The notes under the pieces were generated by a model. That model was not told the origin of the DNA. It worked only from the letters and a program-made list of their open reading frames with translations, and did no database searches. Below, piece by piece: positions 34,044 through 43,388 of a DNA stretch of 64,000 nt (within the stretch, counting starts at the first letter, position 1; each line of letters opens with the position of its first letter). The stretch spans positions 62,001 through 126,000 of the forward strand of contig CAADGE010000042.1 of assembly GCA_900696465.1 (NCBI GenBank), read 5' to 3'. The position numbers and the translations under genes were made by a program. Source of the DNA: an uncultured Planctomycetota bacterium (GTDB lineage Bacteria; Planctomycetota; Phycisphaerae; UBA1845; UTPLA1).

Positions 34044-35432
34044 CTACGCCTTTCCGCCGCCGAGTTTCTCCATCCAGCTAACCAGCGTCTCAACGAGCAA
34101 TGGGTTGAATTCGCCGGCAGAGTAGCCCGTCAGGAAGCTGTCCTCCGGGTCATCGGCCTTGTTCCCGACATGATCGCATTTCGGCAGGGTCTTGAACGTT
34201 GCTCGGCCGGAATGCTTCTTGTTCACCACCTCGGCGATGAACTCCGAATCTTTCCGGTTGGCCTGGTAATCGGCCTCACCCCAGAGCACGAGAACCTCGC
34301 TTCCGACCTCGCCCCAGGCCTTGGCGTAGTCCGTCCGGCATATGTTGAGAAAGTACGGATGATAGATGCCGGCGACATGATCATCGCGTTCACCCTGACG
34401 GCTAAAGCGCCGCATCGCCTCGCGAAGACCATCGCACTGACTCAGCGCCTCGCCCGGCTTCGTCCCTTCTGCACAGAGCTTGACGTACTTGGTCGCCAGC
34501 TTCACCTTCTGATCGATTTCCTTGTCATCCGGGTCGTACAGCCACCACATCCGCCCGAGGGCCTCCGGAAGACTCTCAGATGTTGTCCGGGCTATCGTGC
34601 TCCCGTACAGAGCGACGCCGCGCACACCGGAATCCTTCGCCGCCAGCGGAGCGATGGCACTGCCCATTCCGAAGGCATAGATGAAGACCCGGTCTGCATC
34701 GACAAAGTCATACGTCGCCAGCTTCCTCGCCGCGTTCCGGAAACTCTCGGCATCCATCGCCAGATCCGTCTCCATCGGATTCGATCCATCGCTTTCGCCG
34801 ACACCGGCACGATCCACGCGCATCGTCACCAGTCCCGCGCGCGTCAGTGCATCGATCAGCTTTCGATAAGGATGATTGGCCATCTGCGGGCCCAGCTCCA
34901 TTGGAAAGGTGCCCGGGCTGGGAATCAGCAGCACCGCTGGGCGCTTCCCTTCAGACTTCTGCGGGCGGGTCACGTAGGACCGCAAGCGCAGTCCGTTGAC
35001 CTCCACGCTTTCGTACATCACTTCGTACAGGTCCGAGGTCTCGCGCGGACGCTCTGCCAGCACAACCTCCTTTGTGAGCGTTTCTTTCCCGCGCTGGATC
35101 GTGAACGGCACCTTATCGCCCCCATAGAAGCTGCGCAGGGCCTGCGAAAAATCCGGTACCGCCGTCAGCTCCGTATCGCCGATCTTTACGACGATGTCAT
35201 TCGCCTGAAGCCCGGCCGCCTCCGCCGCCCCGCCCGGCACCACGGCCGCCAGCAGTACTCCCTTTGAGGCCTGGGCGGCTCCCTCGCCTTCCGCTGCGGG
35301 AACCGGCGCGAGCTGCACACCGACAACCCCCCGACGCCGAAGCTCCGCGGCATCCGCAACGAGCACCATGCTCTGCCCGAAGACTACAAGGCAACTAAAC
35401 CAACCGACGAGACGCAATGGACGAACTGCCAT
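34044..35432 (-). CDS. Exported PDZ-domain alpha/beta hydrolase-like protein lacking the nucleophile Ser
   Basis: The 462-residue protein has a signal peptide (VGWFSCLVVFGQSMVLVADA) and an N-terminal PDZ-like domain (GVLLAAVVPGGAAEAAGLQANDIVVKIGD). An alpha/beta hydrolase domain follows (RPAVLLIPSPG, TMRVDRAGVGESDG). Where the family has GHSEGG or GxSxG, this protein has AFGMGS: the position of the catalytic serine is Gly (GGA at 34668-34670 on the plus strand). The acid and His remain plausible (LWGEADYQ, CDHVGNK). It may be a pseudoenzyme or use another residue. The start at 35432 is chosen because GGAG lies eight bases upstream and the signal peptide begins there. It is divergent from the VanZ gene. 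Confidence 0.83.
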   Translation of the reverse strand: MAVRPLRLVGWFSCLVVFGQSMVLVADAAELRRRGVVGVQLAPVPAAEGEGAAQASKGVLLAAVVPGGAAEAAGLQANDIVVKIGDTELTAVPDFSQALRSFYGGDKVPFTIQRGKETLTKEVVLAERPRETSDLYEVMYESVEVNGLRLRSYVTRPQKSEGKRPAVLLIPSPGTFPMELGPQMANHPYRKLIDALTRAGLVTMRVDRAGVGESDGSNPMETDLAMDAESFRNAARKLATYDFVDADRVFIYAFGMGSAIAPLAAKDSGVRGVALYGSTIARTTSESLPEALGRMWWLYDPDDKEIDQKVKLATKYVKLCAEGTKPGEALSQCDGLREAMRRFSRQGERDDHVAGIYHPYFLNICRTDYAKAWGEVGSEVLVLWGEADYQANRKDSEFIAEVVNKKHSGRATFKTLPKCDHVGNKADDPEDSFLTGYSAGEFNPLLVETLVSWMEKLGGGKA

Positions 35433-35636
35433 CGAAGACGCTCCTTTCAAACCAGGCGGCCCGAACGGGGCCGATCGCATTCTCTTTAACGAAAACATGT
35501 CTCCGGCCTTTCAGCCGAACGCCGGTCATCATCCATAAGACGGTTGCGATGGCCGATACCGACCCGTAACCTTGACCCAGGATCGAGATTTTTCTTCTCA
35601 CTTGAAACGGCAGCGCCGGCCCGAGAAAGAAAGCCC

Positions 35637-36527
35637 ATGATCCGACTCGCAGAATGGCTCGCGGCACGGCGCAGGTTAACACTCGGGCTGGTGATCGTCT
35701 ATTCCGCGCTCATTATCCTCACGCACGAGCTGATCCAGCAGATTGTTCTCCATGCCTATGATCGTTTCAGCCGCGAGCGCGTCAACCACGCAGTTCACGT
35801 GATCGGAATACTGCTGCTGCTGGCATTCAGCCGGTTTCTCTGGCAGTCGCTTCGTCCGCCATCGCAGCGATACTCCAAGCTGCTGTTTCTTGCGATTACT
35901 GGCTTACTGATGGCGGCGTCGTGGCGGTGGCTCTTCTACACCGATGCCGAAGCCGTGCATTTCCCGCAATACGCACTCCTGGCGATGCTCATCTTCCCGC
36001 TGACGGGACGATTCGGCCTTGCTGTTTTCTACGCCACGCTGGTCGGTGTTGTGGATGAATGCGTACAGTATTACATCGCCCATCCCACCTGGAACGTCTA
36101 CCTGGACACGAACGATATGATCTACAACCTCATCGGCGCCGGTCTCGGGTGCACCCTGCTCTACGTTGGGGGCGCCGGTCAGATGGTAAGGCCGGCGAGC
36201 CAACAAAAGGTCGCACATCGTCTCATGCAATCGCCGGCGCTGTGGATCATGGTTGGAATCTTTCTTCTTTGCAGTGGGCTCTGGCTCGCTGGACTACTCA
36301 CGATCGACCCGCTGCCCGACGGCACCAAACCGAGGTTCGTTCTGCGCCGCGCCGGCCCGCCGGCAAGCTACTGGCAAACCACGAACTGGGGTAAGACGTA
36401 TCATGACGTCTCGCCGTACGAGGCGATCCTCTGGGGCAGCACACTCTTACTCTTCTATTCCATGCTGGACGTCTGCGCACGAAGAAACAGGAGCGATCCG
36501 GCATCGCGTCCAATCAATGCTCCGTAG
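35637..36527 (+). CDS. VanZ-family membrane protein
   Basis: This 296-residue protein has about six or seven helices. The VanZ signature appears in FYATLVGVVDECVQYYIAHPTWNVYLDTNDMIYNLIGAGLG, where DExxQ and the following DxxxNxxG pattern are conserved. VanZ proteins affect teicoplanin sensitivity in some Gram-positives; in Gram-negative-type bacteria the role is unknown. The start at 35637 is preferred over 35544 because the helix pattern begins there. The 3-prime end overlaps the carbonic anhydrase gene on the opposite strand by 14 bases. The C-terminal 90 residues extend beyond the usual VanZ domain with two more helices. Confidence 0.8.
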   Translation: MIRLAEWLAARRRLTLGLVIVYSALIILTHELIQQIVLHAYDRFSRERVNHAVHVIGILLLLAFSRFLWQSLRPPSQRYSKLLFLAITGLLMAASWRWLFYTDAEAVHFPQYALLAMLIFPLTGRFGLAVFYATLVGVVDECVQYYIAHPTWNVYLDTNDMIYNLIGAGLGCTLLYVGGAGQMVRPASQQKVAHRLMQSPALWIMVGIFLLCSGLWLAGLLTIDPLPDGTKPRFVLRRAGPPASYWQTTNWGKTYHDVSPYEAILWGSTLLLFYSMLDVCARRNRSDPASRPINAP

Positions 36528-37302
36528 ATGGCGTGATCGGTGAATCGAGCAGTTGTGCCTGATCCGGATGCGGTCCCAGCCAGCGCACGAGCGCCGTGTC
36601 GATATCGTACACCGCGCCCACGAGCTGCATCCGCCCAGCGTTCAGCGCCTCGCGGACGACCCCACTCTGAGAAATCAGGTCCTCCATGCTGTGAAGGACA
36701 TTCTGTTCGACCGCCAGCGGAATGAGCTTCTCTTCCGACAAGGTCGGATGCCGCGAGCGAACCTGATCGACCGCCGGCCGAATGTGTTCAACCAGTCGCA
36801 AAACGCTGCCGTGTTCATGGCTGCCATTGACGACCGCGGTCACTGCGCCGCAATTGGAGTGTCCAAGCACGATCACCAGTGGAATCTGCATGTGTTCAAC
36901 GGCGTACTCGATCGTGCCGGCTTCGTCAGTGGCGATCACATTTCCTGCCACGCGAATGACGAACAGATCGCCAAGCCCCTGATCGAAGACAATCTCAACC
37001 GGCACGCGCGAATCCGAACAGCCCACGATCGCTGCGTAGGGATGCTGCCCGTGCTGCGCAAGTTCATGCCGGCGAATCGCGTCTGTGTGGGGGTGCAGCT
37101 CGGCGCCGCGCGCAAAGCGCGCATTACCTGCCTGAAGCATCGCCAGGGCATCCTTCGCATCCGTAATGGCCGGCTCGGGGGCGGTGCAACCCCACCCGAT
37201 CAGCAGAAACAGAGAGAGGACCGCAAGACACAGACTTGCACGCCTATCTGCGGCCTCACGGTCACAATGTAACACGCGTGACCAACACACTTTCCGAGAC
37301 AT
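36514..37302 (-). CDS. Beta-class carbonic anhydrase, predicted lipoprotein
   Basis: The 262-residue protein has the beta-carbonic anhydrase zinc ligands: Cys95-Ser-Asp97-Ser-Arg99 and His148-xx-Cys151 (GHSNCGA). It also has the FDQGLGDLFVIRVAGN strand. The catalytic Asp/Arg dyad is intact. The N-terminal segment (LSLFLLIGWGC) looks like a signal sequence with a lipobox cysteine at residue 39, which would place the enzyme on the periplasmic side. It interconverts carbon dioxide and bicarbonate. It neighbours a lipoprotein hydrolase on the same strand, 34 bases away, so the two may be co-transcribed. Confidence 0.9.
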   Translation of the reverse strand: MSRKVCWSRVLHCDREAADRRASLCLAVLSLFLLIGWGCTAPEPAITDAKDALAMLQAGNARFARGAELHPHTDAIRRHELAQHGQHPYAAIVGCSDSRVPVEIVFDQGLGDLFVIRVAGNVIATDEAGTIEYAVEHMQIPLVIVLGHSNCGAVTAVVNGSHEHGSVLRLVEHIRPAVDQVRSRHPTLSEEKLIPLAVEQNVLHSMEDLISQSGVVREALNAGRMQLVGAVYDIDTALVRWLGPHPDQAQLLDSPITPSTEH

Positions 37303-37336
37303 GTTTTTGACACCCTGCGCCGCGAAACGGCGCGAT

Positions 37337-38272
37337 CTACCTGCCGAATGTTCCCGGCTCCGGCGGCGGCAGGCCCAGCGCCTCGAAGGTCACGCGGATC
37401 TCTTCTTCCAGAAACGCATCGAACTGCAAATTGACGATGGGTCTGTGATTGAGAATGCCGTCCAGCCAGCCGTTGACGACGCTGCGATACAGCGCCGGAT
37501 CAAGAAACACCTGCATCGCATGATTGCCCTGGGTCACAAACAGATGCTTCGGCTGTGGTGCCAGCTTGAACACCTCCCAGGCCCCTTCATACGGCGTCAC
37601 GCCATCATCCGGCGAATGCAGAAACAGCTTCGGACAATGTATTTTCGTGATCCAATGCTTCGTATCGAATTCCGGTGGCGATCCGAACGTAGCAACCAGG
37701 TTGGCCACTTCCACGATCGGCAGATAGACCCCGTGATACCTTGTAAAAAGCGAAGCCGCCTCGCGAAGCACCATGGTGCTCTCAAATATACAGGCCGTCA
37801 GCGGCCGATCTGCCGCAACGCGCGCCAGCACACCGGTCCCCAATGAGATGCCATAGCCGACGACTACGTCGGATTGCGTCAGAGCGTAATCAATCGCACC
37901 GTACGTGCTGTCAAACAGTCCCTGCAACGTCGCCTCGCCGGGGCTCTCGCCGAAGCCGGTGTAATCCACCAGGATCAGGTCCCAACCATCGTCCGCGAAG
38001 AGTGGCAGACTCACCACGTACCGGCTCTTGTTCGCATCGTTGCCCGGAACGGTGACGATTATCCCTTTGCGCTCAACCGAACTGGACACGTGCCAGAGAC
38101 TGATCATCTGCCCTGTCGGCGACGGCACTGTCTTGGTTTCGTAGGCATAGCCGAAATCCGTCGGCAACCTCCGAAGCAAGGCCGACGGTCGCAGAATCAG
38201 TGTGTCCAGCGCACCGCAATTCAGCGTACTGGCAATCGTCAGCAGTCCAAGAAGCACGATCTTGCGATTCAC
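37337..38272 (-). CDS. Lipoprotein alpha/beta hydrolase
   Basis: With a GTG start at 38272, which has GGAG six bases before it, the 311-residue protein begins MNRKIVLLGLLTIASTLNC, a clean lipoprotein signal with cysteine at residue 19. ATG codons at 38284 and 38302 are in frame but would add acidic residues before it. The hydrolase fold shows ILVDYTGFGESPG, nucleophile elbow GYGISLGTG (Ser in GxSxG), HSPDDGVTP for the acid and TQGNHAMQ for the His. The substrate is unknown. It lies upstream of the carbonic anhydrase gene and divergent from the amylase gene. Confidence 0.82.
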   Translation of the reverse strand: MNRKIVLLGLLTIASTLNCGALDTLILRPSALLRRLPTDFGYAYETKTVPSPTGQMISLWHVSSSVERKGIIVTVPGNDANKSRYVVSLPLFADDGWDLILVDYTGFGESPGEATLQGLFDSTYGAIDYALTQSDVVVGYGISLGTGVLARVAADRPLTACIFESTMVLREAASLFTRYHGVYLPIVEVANLVATFGSPPEFDTKHWITKIHCPKLFLHSPDDGVTPYEGAWEVFKLAPQPKHLFVTQGNHAMQVFLDPALYRSVVNGWLDGILNHRPIVNLQFDAFLEEEIRVTFEALGLPPPEPGTFGR

Positions 38273-38467
38273 GATACACTCCATCTCCGCAACTTCTTCC
38301 ATCTCCTACGACGACACACCCGTCGAGTGACAATTCGCCGACACTGCGAGGTCGCTTTCGCGCTAATCCCGTCCTCGACTTGAATCACTTATTCCCAGTC
38401 AACCGCAAACATCGTTTGAATATAACCGGAAATCGCCATACATCGAGCCCGAACGATGTTAAATCGT

Positions 38468-38497
38468 TTGACCCCAGCCCTGCAATTCGTCTACACT
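38468..38497 (+). promoter_or_regulatory. Putative sigma-70 promoter of the amylase gene
   Basis: TTGACC (38468-38473), an 18-base spacer and TACACT (38492-38497) resemble minus-thirty-five and minus-ten boxes. The predicted start would lie about 60 bases before the ATG at 38566. Not tested beyond pattern match. Confidence 0.45.
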
Positions 38498-38565
38498 CGT
38501 CGTACACGCCGACCCGTGCACTTGTACAACAACTTGATCACACGGTCCCGAATCGGGGAGCACCG

Positions 38566-41124
38566 ATGATGAACCGCTATGCCGCCCTGTTTATTATCCT
38601 CTCCTGCATCTCCTGTACGCGTCCCGAACATGCCCGTGGACAGATTGTGCGCGATATCCGAGACGATGTCTTCTACCACATCATGCCCATCGCCTGGCGC
38701 GACTCGAACAGCGACGCACACCGTTTCGGTGATTTCGGCGGCCTGACGGATTCGCTCGACTACCTTGAATCCCTTGGCATCACCGCGATCTGGATCAATC
38801 CGATCTTTCCGTCGCCTGCTTATCATGGCTATCAGCACGGCCCGGCCGATCAGCTCAACCCCTGGTTCGGCACCGAGGCCGACTTTCTCGCCTTTGTGCA
38901 GGCCGCCCACAACCGAAACATCAAGGTCTTCGTCGACTTCGTGGTCTACGGCATCAGCCACAACTCGCCCTGGTTTCAGAATGCCCACGGCAATCCCGCC
39001 AGCCCCTACGACAACTGGCTGGCTTTCACCAACGCAGGCAATACCCAATACCTCGGCAGCACGTACTCCACATGGAACGGCAGCAGCGTCGGTTTCATCC
39101 ACTGGAATCTTAATGATGCCAATCCGGCGGCACTCGTCACCCAGTGGGCCCAGAAATGGCTCGACCCCGACGGAGACGGCGACCCTTCCGATGGCATCGA
39201 CGGCTTCCGCCTCGATCATGTCTGGGAACGATACCCCAGCGGGCCCAACGGCTGGGGCTACAACCTGATCGACTTCTGGCTCCCCTGGAAACTGGCCTTG
39301 CGCAGCGTAAACCCACATGCCTTCATCTTCGCCGAGCAGGCCGACTGGGGCATCACCGGCGTCGAGTTGCTCATGGCCTTCGACTCGGCCATGACCAAGC
39401 CGCTCGAATTCGCTGCACGCAGCGCCCTGTCTGGAGAAACCACCGGCGGCCTCTATGACACCATGGCCTACACCCTTGCCAATAATCCGCCTGGCAAGAC
39501 TTTCATGGGCATTGTCGGCGACCACGACGTCGATCGGCTGGCATCGTCGCTCGGCGGCAGCATGCCCAAGGCGCGGCTGGCCGCCGCCCTCCTGCTCACG
39601 CTCCCGTTTACGCCGATGATCTACTACGGCGATGAGATCGGCATGCTCGGCGTTAAAGCCAATTACGGCAGCGACGCCAACGACATCCCCATGCGCGAAC
39701 CTTTCAAGTGGCTGGCCGTCGACGGCCCACCGATGACCAATTACTGGGCCTTGCACGCGCAGGCATTCAACAACCGCTTCTCGCAGAACAACGACGGCCG
39801 CAGCGTACAGGAGCAGGAAGGCGTGCCCGGCTCACTGCTCGAAACCTATCGCACCCTGATCTCCGCACGAAAAGACAACGTCGCTTTGCGACGCGGGTCC
39901 TGCATCCTCGTGCCGCAACCCAACACGCGCACGTTCGCATTTCTGCGACACCAAACCGGCGAACAGACGCTGCTCGTCGCACTGAGGATCCGCAACACGT
40001 CCGCCAACACGACCTTCAACCTCTCCGGACTGACGATTCCCGGCGGCAGCACAACCGTCCGCGATGTCCTGACGAATCAGTTCCTTCTGAACCTGACCGA
40101 CGCTAACAAGTCCGCTTATTCGTTCAGCATGCCTGCGTACAGCTACCGCATTCTTGAAATCAGCGCCCACCCCACACCAATCCCGCCCGCCGAGATCGAC
40201 GGCCGCAACATTCCGCATAAGCTCGGCCCCGTGACTCTGGCCGCAACGCAGAACAGCCCGACCGGCCTCGGCGACAACGTCTCCGAACTCAACCAGCTCT
40301 TTATTCGCCCACAAGCCAACGGCCTGCGCATCGCCGTCACCGGCAATCTCACGGCCAACGGCACCGCGTTTGCTCTACTGCTCGACACCTTCCCTGGCGG
40401 CCAGAACATTCTGAACCTTAGCGGACTCTCACCGCCGCCCTCCGGCTTGCAGCAACTCACCGGGACTCGACTCGATACGCCGTTCGCGCCGAATCACCTC
40501 TACTTCATCAATTGTCATGCAGGAAACATCTACGTCGATCAGGTCGCATTGCCGACCGCCGGCTCCGGCACAAAAACCTTCCGCGGTGCGGGCAAGGTCG
40601 GCAGCGGAACCGGTGCACTGACAGGCGGAAACAATCCAAACGGCTTGCAGGTCGCCATGTTCAATGACAACGCCCTGGGCGTCACCGAGTTTTCTGCCGA
40701 AGACGCCGATACCGCGAACAGTGGATTCGATCTGCTGATTCCTTACGCCGACATCGGCCTCTCGCAGGCGCCCGGGACATCCTTTCGGGTCGCCGCGTTC
40801 ATCGTGCAAACCAGCGGCCATGTCAGCAATCAATGGCTGCCCGGGACGAACACTTGGCCCCACAGTCTGGGCATCGCCCCGGACCTGTCCACCATACCCG
40901 GCTCGCAGTTCGTCGAGCGCCGCATCCCCCAACCTGGCGATGTGAATTGTGATTCGTTCCTCGACATGCAGGACATCGATGCCCTCGTGCTCGCATTGCT
41001 CGATCCGGCCGCTCATGCCGCGAACTGGCCCGGATGCCCTCTGCAGAATGCCGACATCAACCTCGACAACCTCGCCGACGCCCGAGACATCCGCGCGATG
41101 ATCGAATTGCTCATCGGCTCTTGA
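38566..41124 (+). CDS. Secreted GH13 alpha-amylase with dockerin-like C-terminus
   Basis: The 852-residue protein begins with a signal sequence (YAALFIILSCISC; the cysteine may be a lipobox). A glycoside hydrolase family 13 barrel follows, with nucleophile Asp217 in GFRLDHVW, acid/base Glu257 in FIFAEQADW and the third Asp321 in GDHDVDR. The usual C-terminal beta domain follows, then a second beta-sandwich region of about 250 residues (from TPIPPAEIDGRN). The last 65 residues form a dockerin type I-like EF-hand pair (PGDVNCDSFLDMQDIDALV and NADINLDNLADARDI). GH13 enzymes cleave alpha-1,4 glucans. GGGGAG lies five bases before the first ATG; the second ATG at 38569 is equally possible. Confidence 0.92.
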   Translation: MMNRYAALFIILSCISCTRPEHARGQIVRDIRDDVFYHIMPIAWRDSNSDAHRFGDFGGLTDSLDYLESLGITAIWINPIFPSPAYHGYQHGPADQLNPWFGTEADFLAFVQAAHNRNIKVFVDFVVYGISHNSPWFQNAHGNPASPYDNWLAFTNAGNTQYLGSTYSTWNGSSVGFIHWNLNDANPAALVTQWAQKWLDPDGDGDPSDGIDGFRLDHVWERYPSGPNGWGYNLIDFWLPWKLALRSVNPHAFIFAEQADWGITGVELLMAFDSAMTKPLEFAARSALSGETTGGLYDTMAYTLANNPPGKTFMGIVGDHDVDRLASSLGGSMPKARLAAALLLTLPFTPMIYYGDEIGMLGVKANYGSDANDIPMREPFKWLAVDGPPMTNYWALHAQAFNNRFSQNNDGRSVQEQEGVPGSLLETYRTLISARKDNVALRRGSCILVPQPNTRTFAFLRHQTGEQTLLVALRIRNTSANTTFNLSGLTIPGGSTTVRDVLTNQFLLNLTDANKSAYSFSMPAYSYRILEISAHPTPIPPAEIDGRNIPHKLGPVTLAATQNSPTGLGDNVSELNQLFIRPQANGLRIAVTGNLTANGTAFALLLDTFPGGQNILNLSGLSPPPSGLQQLTGTRLDTPFAPNHLYFINCHAGNIYVDQVALPTAGSGTKTFRGAGKVGSGTGALTGGNNPNGLQVAMFNDNALGVTEFSAEDADTANSGFDLLIPYADIGLSQAPGTSFRVAAFIVQTSGHVSNQWLPGTNTWPHSLGIAPDLSTIPGSQFVERRIPQPGDVNCDSFLDMQDIDALVLALLDPAAHAANWPGCPLQNADINLDNLADARDIRAMIELLIGS

Positions 41125-41179
41125 CGGCCATGCTGCCACGCCCGCAATCATCGACTCGCAATTGCAATCCGGAGATCCA

Positions 41180-41208
41180 TTGCTCCGCACCGGTACGCAT
41201 CCTAGACT
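41180..41208 (+). promoter_or_regulatory. Putative sigma-70 promoter of the lipoprotein hydrolase gene
   Basis: TTGCTC (41180-41185), a 17-base spacer and TAGACT (41203-41208) form a reasonable box pair about 170 bases before the ATG at 41378. Pattern match only. Confidence 0.4.
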
Positions 41209-41377
41209 ACCCGCCTGCTGGCGCGTGGCGCGCACGGCAAGGTTCAAGGCAAGGATGCGCCGTAACCCGTGCGATGCAGTCGTCACTCGGGAACCATCAT
41301 CCTCGGAGTTTCCCATCGACATGCGAAAGCCCTCCCAGACGACCCTTGCGGGTATCGCGCGCGGACGATTTGTACAG

Positions 41378-42100
41378 ATGAAGCAATCGCTTGTCGCAAC
41401 GGCGCTGCTTCTGACAGGTTGCGAGATCTGGTTTCCGCTTCCTCCGGCCGCCGATGAAGCCGAACGGGGCTTGGTGCGAATGTACCCGGGTTCGTTCAAC
41501 ACCAGTTCAGAGATGATCGGGTTCTACTACGGTCTCCAAGAAGCCGGCATCGATCAGGCCGTCGAGGTCGTGAAATGGGCGACGTTTCTCGATCACATGA
41601 TCGACCCGGTCGGCGCGCAGGTCCGGATCGAAGAAAGTGCCGCTCAGGAGGCACTGCGTATTGCCGCATACAAACAGGCCCACCCCGGCCGGCCGGTCAC
41701 CTTGCTCGGCTATTCCGGCGGTTGCTGGTTTGCGACGCGCGTGGCCGAACACATGCCGCCGGGGGTCCAGGTGGACCGGATCATCCTGCTCAGCGCCGCC
41801 TTCGACCGAAGCTATGACATGACCCGCGCCTTGGCCGGCACCCGACTCGATATCGTGAACTTCTGGTCCCCGAAGGATCAGTTCACCATCAACGTCCGCG
41901 ACCGCTTCAATCTGGCCGATAGCACTCGCGCCGAGCCGGCCGCAACCTTCGGTCTCGACCATCAGGACCCACGATTGATCCAGATCACTTACAACCCTGC
42001 CTGGGCGGAACTCGGTCACTACGGTGAACACACCGACTACGTGCTCCTCGTCGGCTGGATCGCCAAATTCGTTGCACCGTGGGTGGCCCAATCCGATTAG
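41378..42100 (+). CDS. Lipoprotein alpha/beta hydrolase-like protein, copy A
   Basis: The 240-residue protein begins MKQSLVATALLLTGC, a textbook lipoprotein signal with cysteine at residue 15, so the ATG at 41378 is favoured over one at 41321. A hydrolase-like domain follows: YPGSFNTSSEMIGFYYGLQ near the start, nucleophile elbow LLGYSGGC (Ser), acid candidate in WSPKDQF and His candidate in GHYGEHTDYV. It shares layout with the protein at 43742 (short loop after an opening beta strand, GLxxAG, then GxSxG), which suggests they are paralogues. Function is unknown; periplasmic side of the envelope is inferred. Confidence 0.75.
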   Translation: MKQSLVATALLLTGCEIWFPLPPAADEAERGLVRMYPGSFNTSSEMIGFYYGLQEAGIDQAVEVVKWATFLDHMIDPVGAQVRIEESAAQEALRIAAYKQAHPGRPVTLLGYSGGCWFATRVAEHMPPGVQVDRIILLSAAFDRSYDMTRALAGTRLDIVNFWSPKDQFTINVRDRFNLADSTRAEPAATFGLDHQDPRLIQITYNPAWAELGHYGEHTDYVLLVGWIAKFVAPWVAQSD

Positions 42101-42193
42101 ACAAGCAACAAGATCGCTGCCGAAGTGAGGAACGAATGGATGCTACAGGCGGGTCGATTCCAACCACTCGCCTTGCAGCCGGGGCAGAACCAG

Positions 42194-43066
42194 CTATCGA
42201 TTCGCTTCCACGTGGGCGATCAGCTTGTAGATGAGCTTGGCCGCCAGAAACTCCGTCTGCATGCTGCCGGGTAGCGGGATGACCTCCACCACGTCCGCCG
42301 CCACGATGGTGCGGAAGATGGCCGTCGCCTTGAGCAGATCCGTCACCTGAAACCAGTCGAGCCCGCCTGGCTCCGGCGTACCCGTACCCGGCGCATAGGC
42401 AGGATCGAATCCGTCGATATCGATCGTGACAAAGACGTGCTCGCTGAGCCGTTCGACGGCCTGCTCGATCCAGTCCACATTCGATCGCGCCTCACGGACG
42501 GTGATCGGTGCGATCTTTTTGCGCTGCATGAACCGGTGTTCTTCCAGACTGTAATTTCGGATGCCCACGCCGACAACACGAACCCCCATATCAACCACAC
42601 GACGCATGACCGACGCATGACTGTACGGCGTGCCCTCGTACTGGTCGCGAAGATCAGCATGGGCATCAATCTGCAGCACGCTTAGCTTGCGATACTTCTT
42701 AAGGACGGCTCGAACCAGTCCACTGGTAACTGAATGTTCTCCGCCCAGACCGATCAGAAACTTACCGTCGGCCACAATCGGCCGTGCCGCCGCGAAAATA
42801 GACTCGTGCATCACCTCGGGACCGGCCATCTCCGGCGCAACCGGCTCCAGCGTGGCGATGCCGGCCCCACTGAAGTCCCTGCCATACTCATCGTCAAAGA
42901 GTTCCACCTGCTGACTGGCCGTCAGGATCGCCCGAGGACCACCACGCGTCCCGGTCTGGAAGCTCACGGTGCTGTCATACGGGATGGGCAGGATGGCGTA
43001 GCGTGCCTTTCGATAATCCGCGTGCTTGGCGGGCAAACCAAGAAAATTGTCTGGTATCCGATCCAA
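42194..43066 (-). CDS. speB: Agmatinase/arginase family ureohydrolase
   Basis: The protein has the binuclear manganese signatures GLGGEHSVT, LQIDAHADLRDQYEG and FVTIDIDGFDPAYAPGTGTPEPGG, in family order and spacing. Members hydrolyse agmatine, arginine or related guanidino compounds to urea; the exact substrate is not certain from sequence. The TTG at 43066 is chosen: GGAG sits six bases before it and the product starts MDRIPDNFLGLPAKHADY, as in close relatives. A GTG at 43117 is the alternative. That gives 290 residues. The gene stands alone, divergent from the ferredoxin operon. Confidence 0.88.
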   Translation of the reverse strand: MDRIPDNFLGLPAKHADYRKARYAILPIPYDSTVSFQTGTRGGPRAILTASQQVELFDDEYGRDFSGAGIATLEPVAPEMAGPEVMHESIFAAARPIVADGKFLIGLGGEHSVTSGLVRAVLKKYRKLSVLQIDAHADLRDQYEGTPYSHASVMRRVVDMGVRVVGVGIRNYSLEEHRFMQRKKIAPITVREARSNVDWIEQAVERLSEHVFVTIDIDGFDPAYAPGTGTPEPGGLDWFQVTDLLKATAIFRTIVAADVVEVIPLPGSMQTEFLAAKLIYKLIAHVEANR

Positions 43067-43388
43067 GGAGTGCTCCGGGGGTATTTGAGAGAGGAAATAT
43101 CCACTGATTACGGCCACGTCGGCCTATCTTGGCCGCATGCAACTCATCCTGCAACATCAAGGCGACCTTTGTTGATTCAACATCCATTGAAGGGAAGGCC
43201 TTTGCGGAAGCAGAGAGTATTCTCAATGTAATCTGACCACAAGGCAGCCGAAAAAATCGCCCCCGGGAGGTCGGATTCGGCAGGTTGACGCCGCGAGCCC
43301 CTCTGAGTCTATTACACGCCTGTTGAGCCGGACCGGTCCGCGGCCGGTCGGCAACGGAAGACCAAGTGACTCACGAGGGAATCACGCG
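43067..43388. other. Divergent intergenic region
   Basis: About 320 bases between the agmatinase and ferredoxin genes. TTGACG (43285-43290) with TATTAC about 19 bases on is a weak promoter candidate for the ferredoxin operon. GC palindromes (ACCGGT, CCGCGG) occur near 43333-43345. No gene is seen. Confidence 0.35.
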
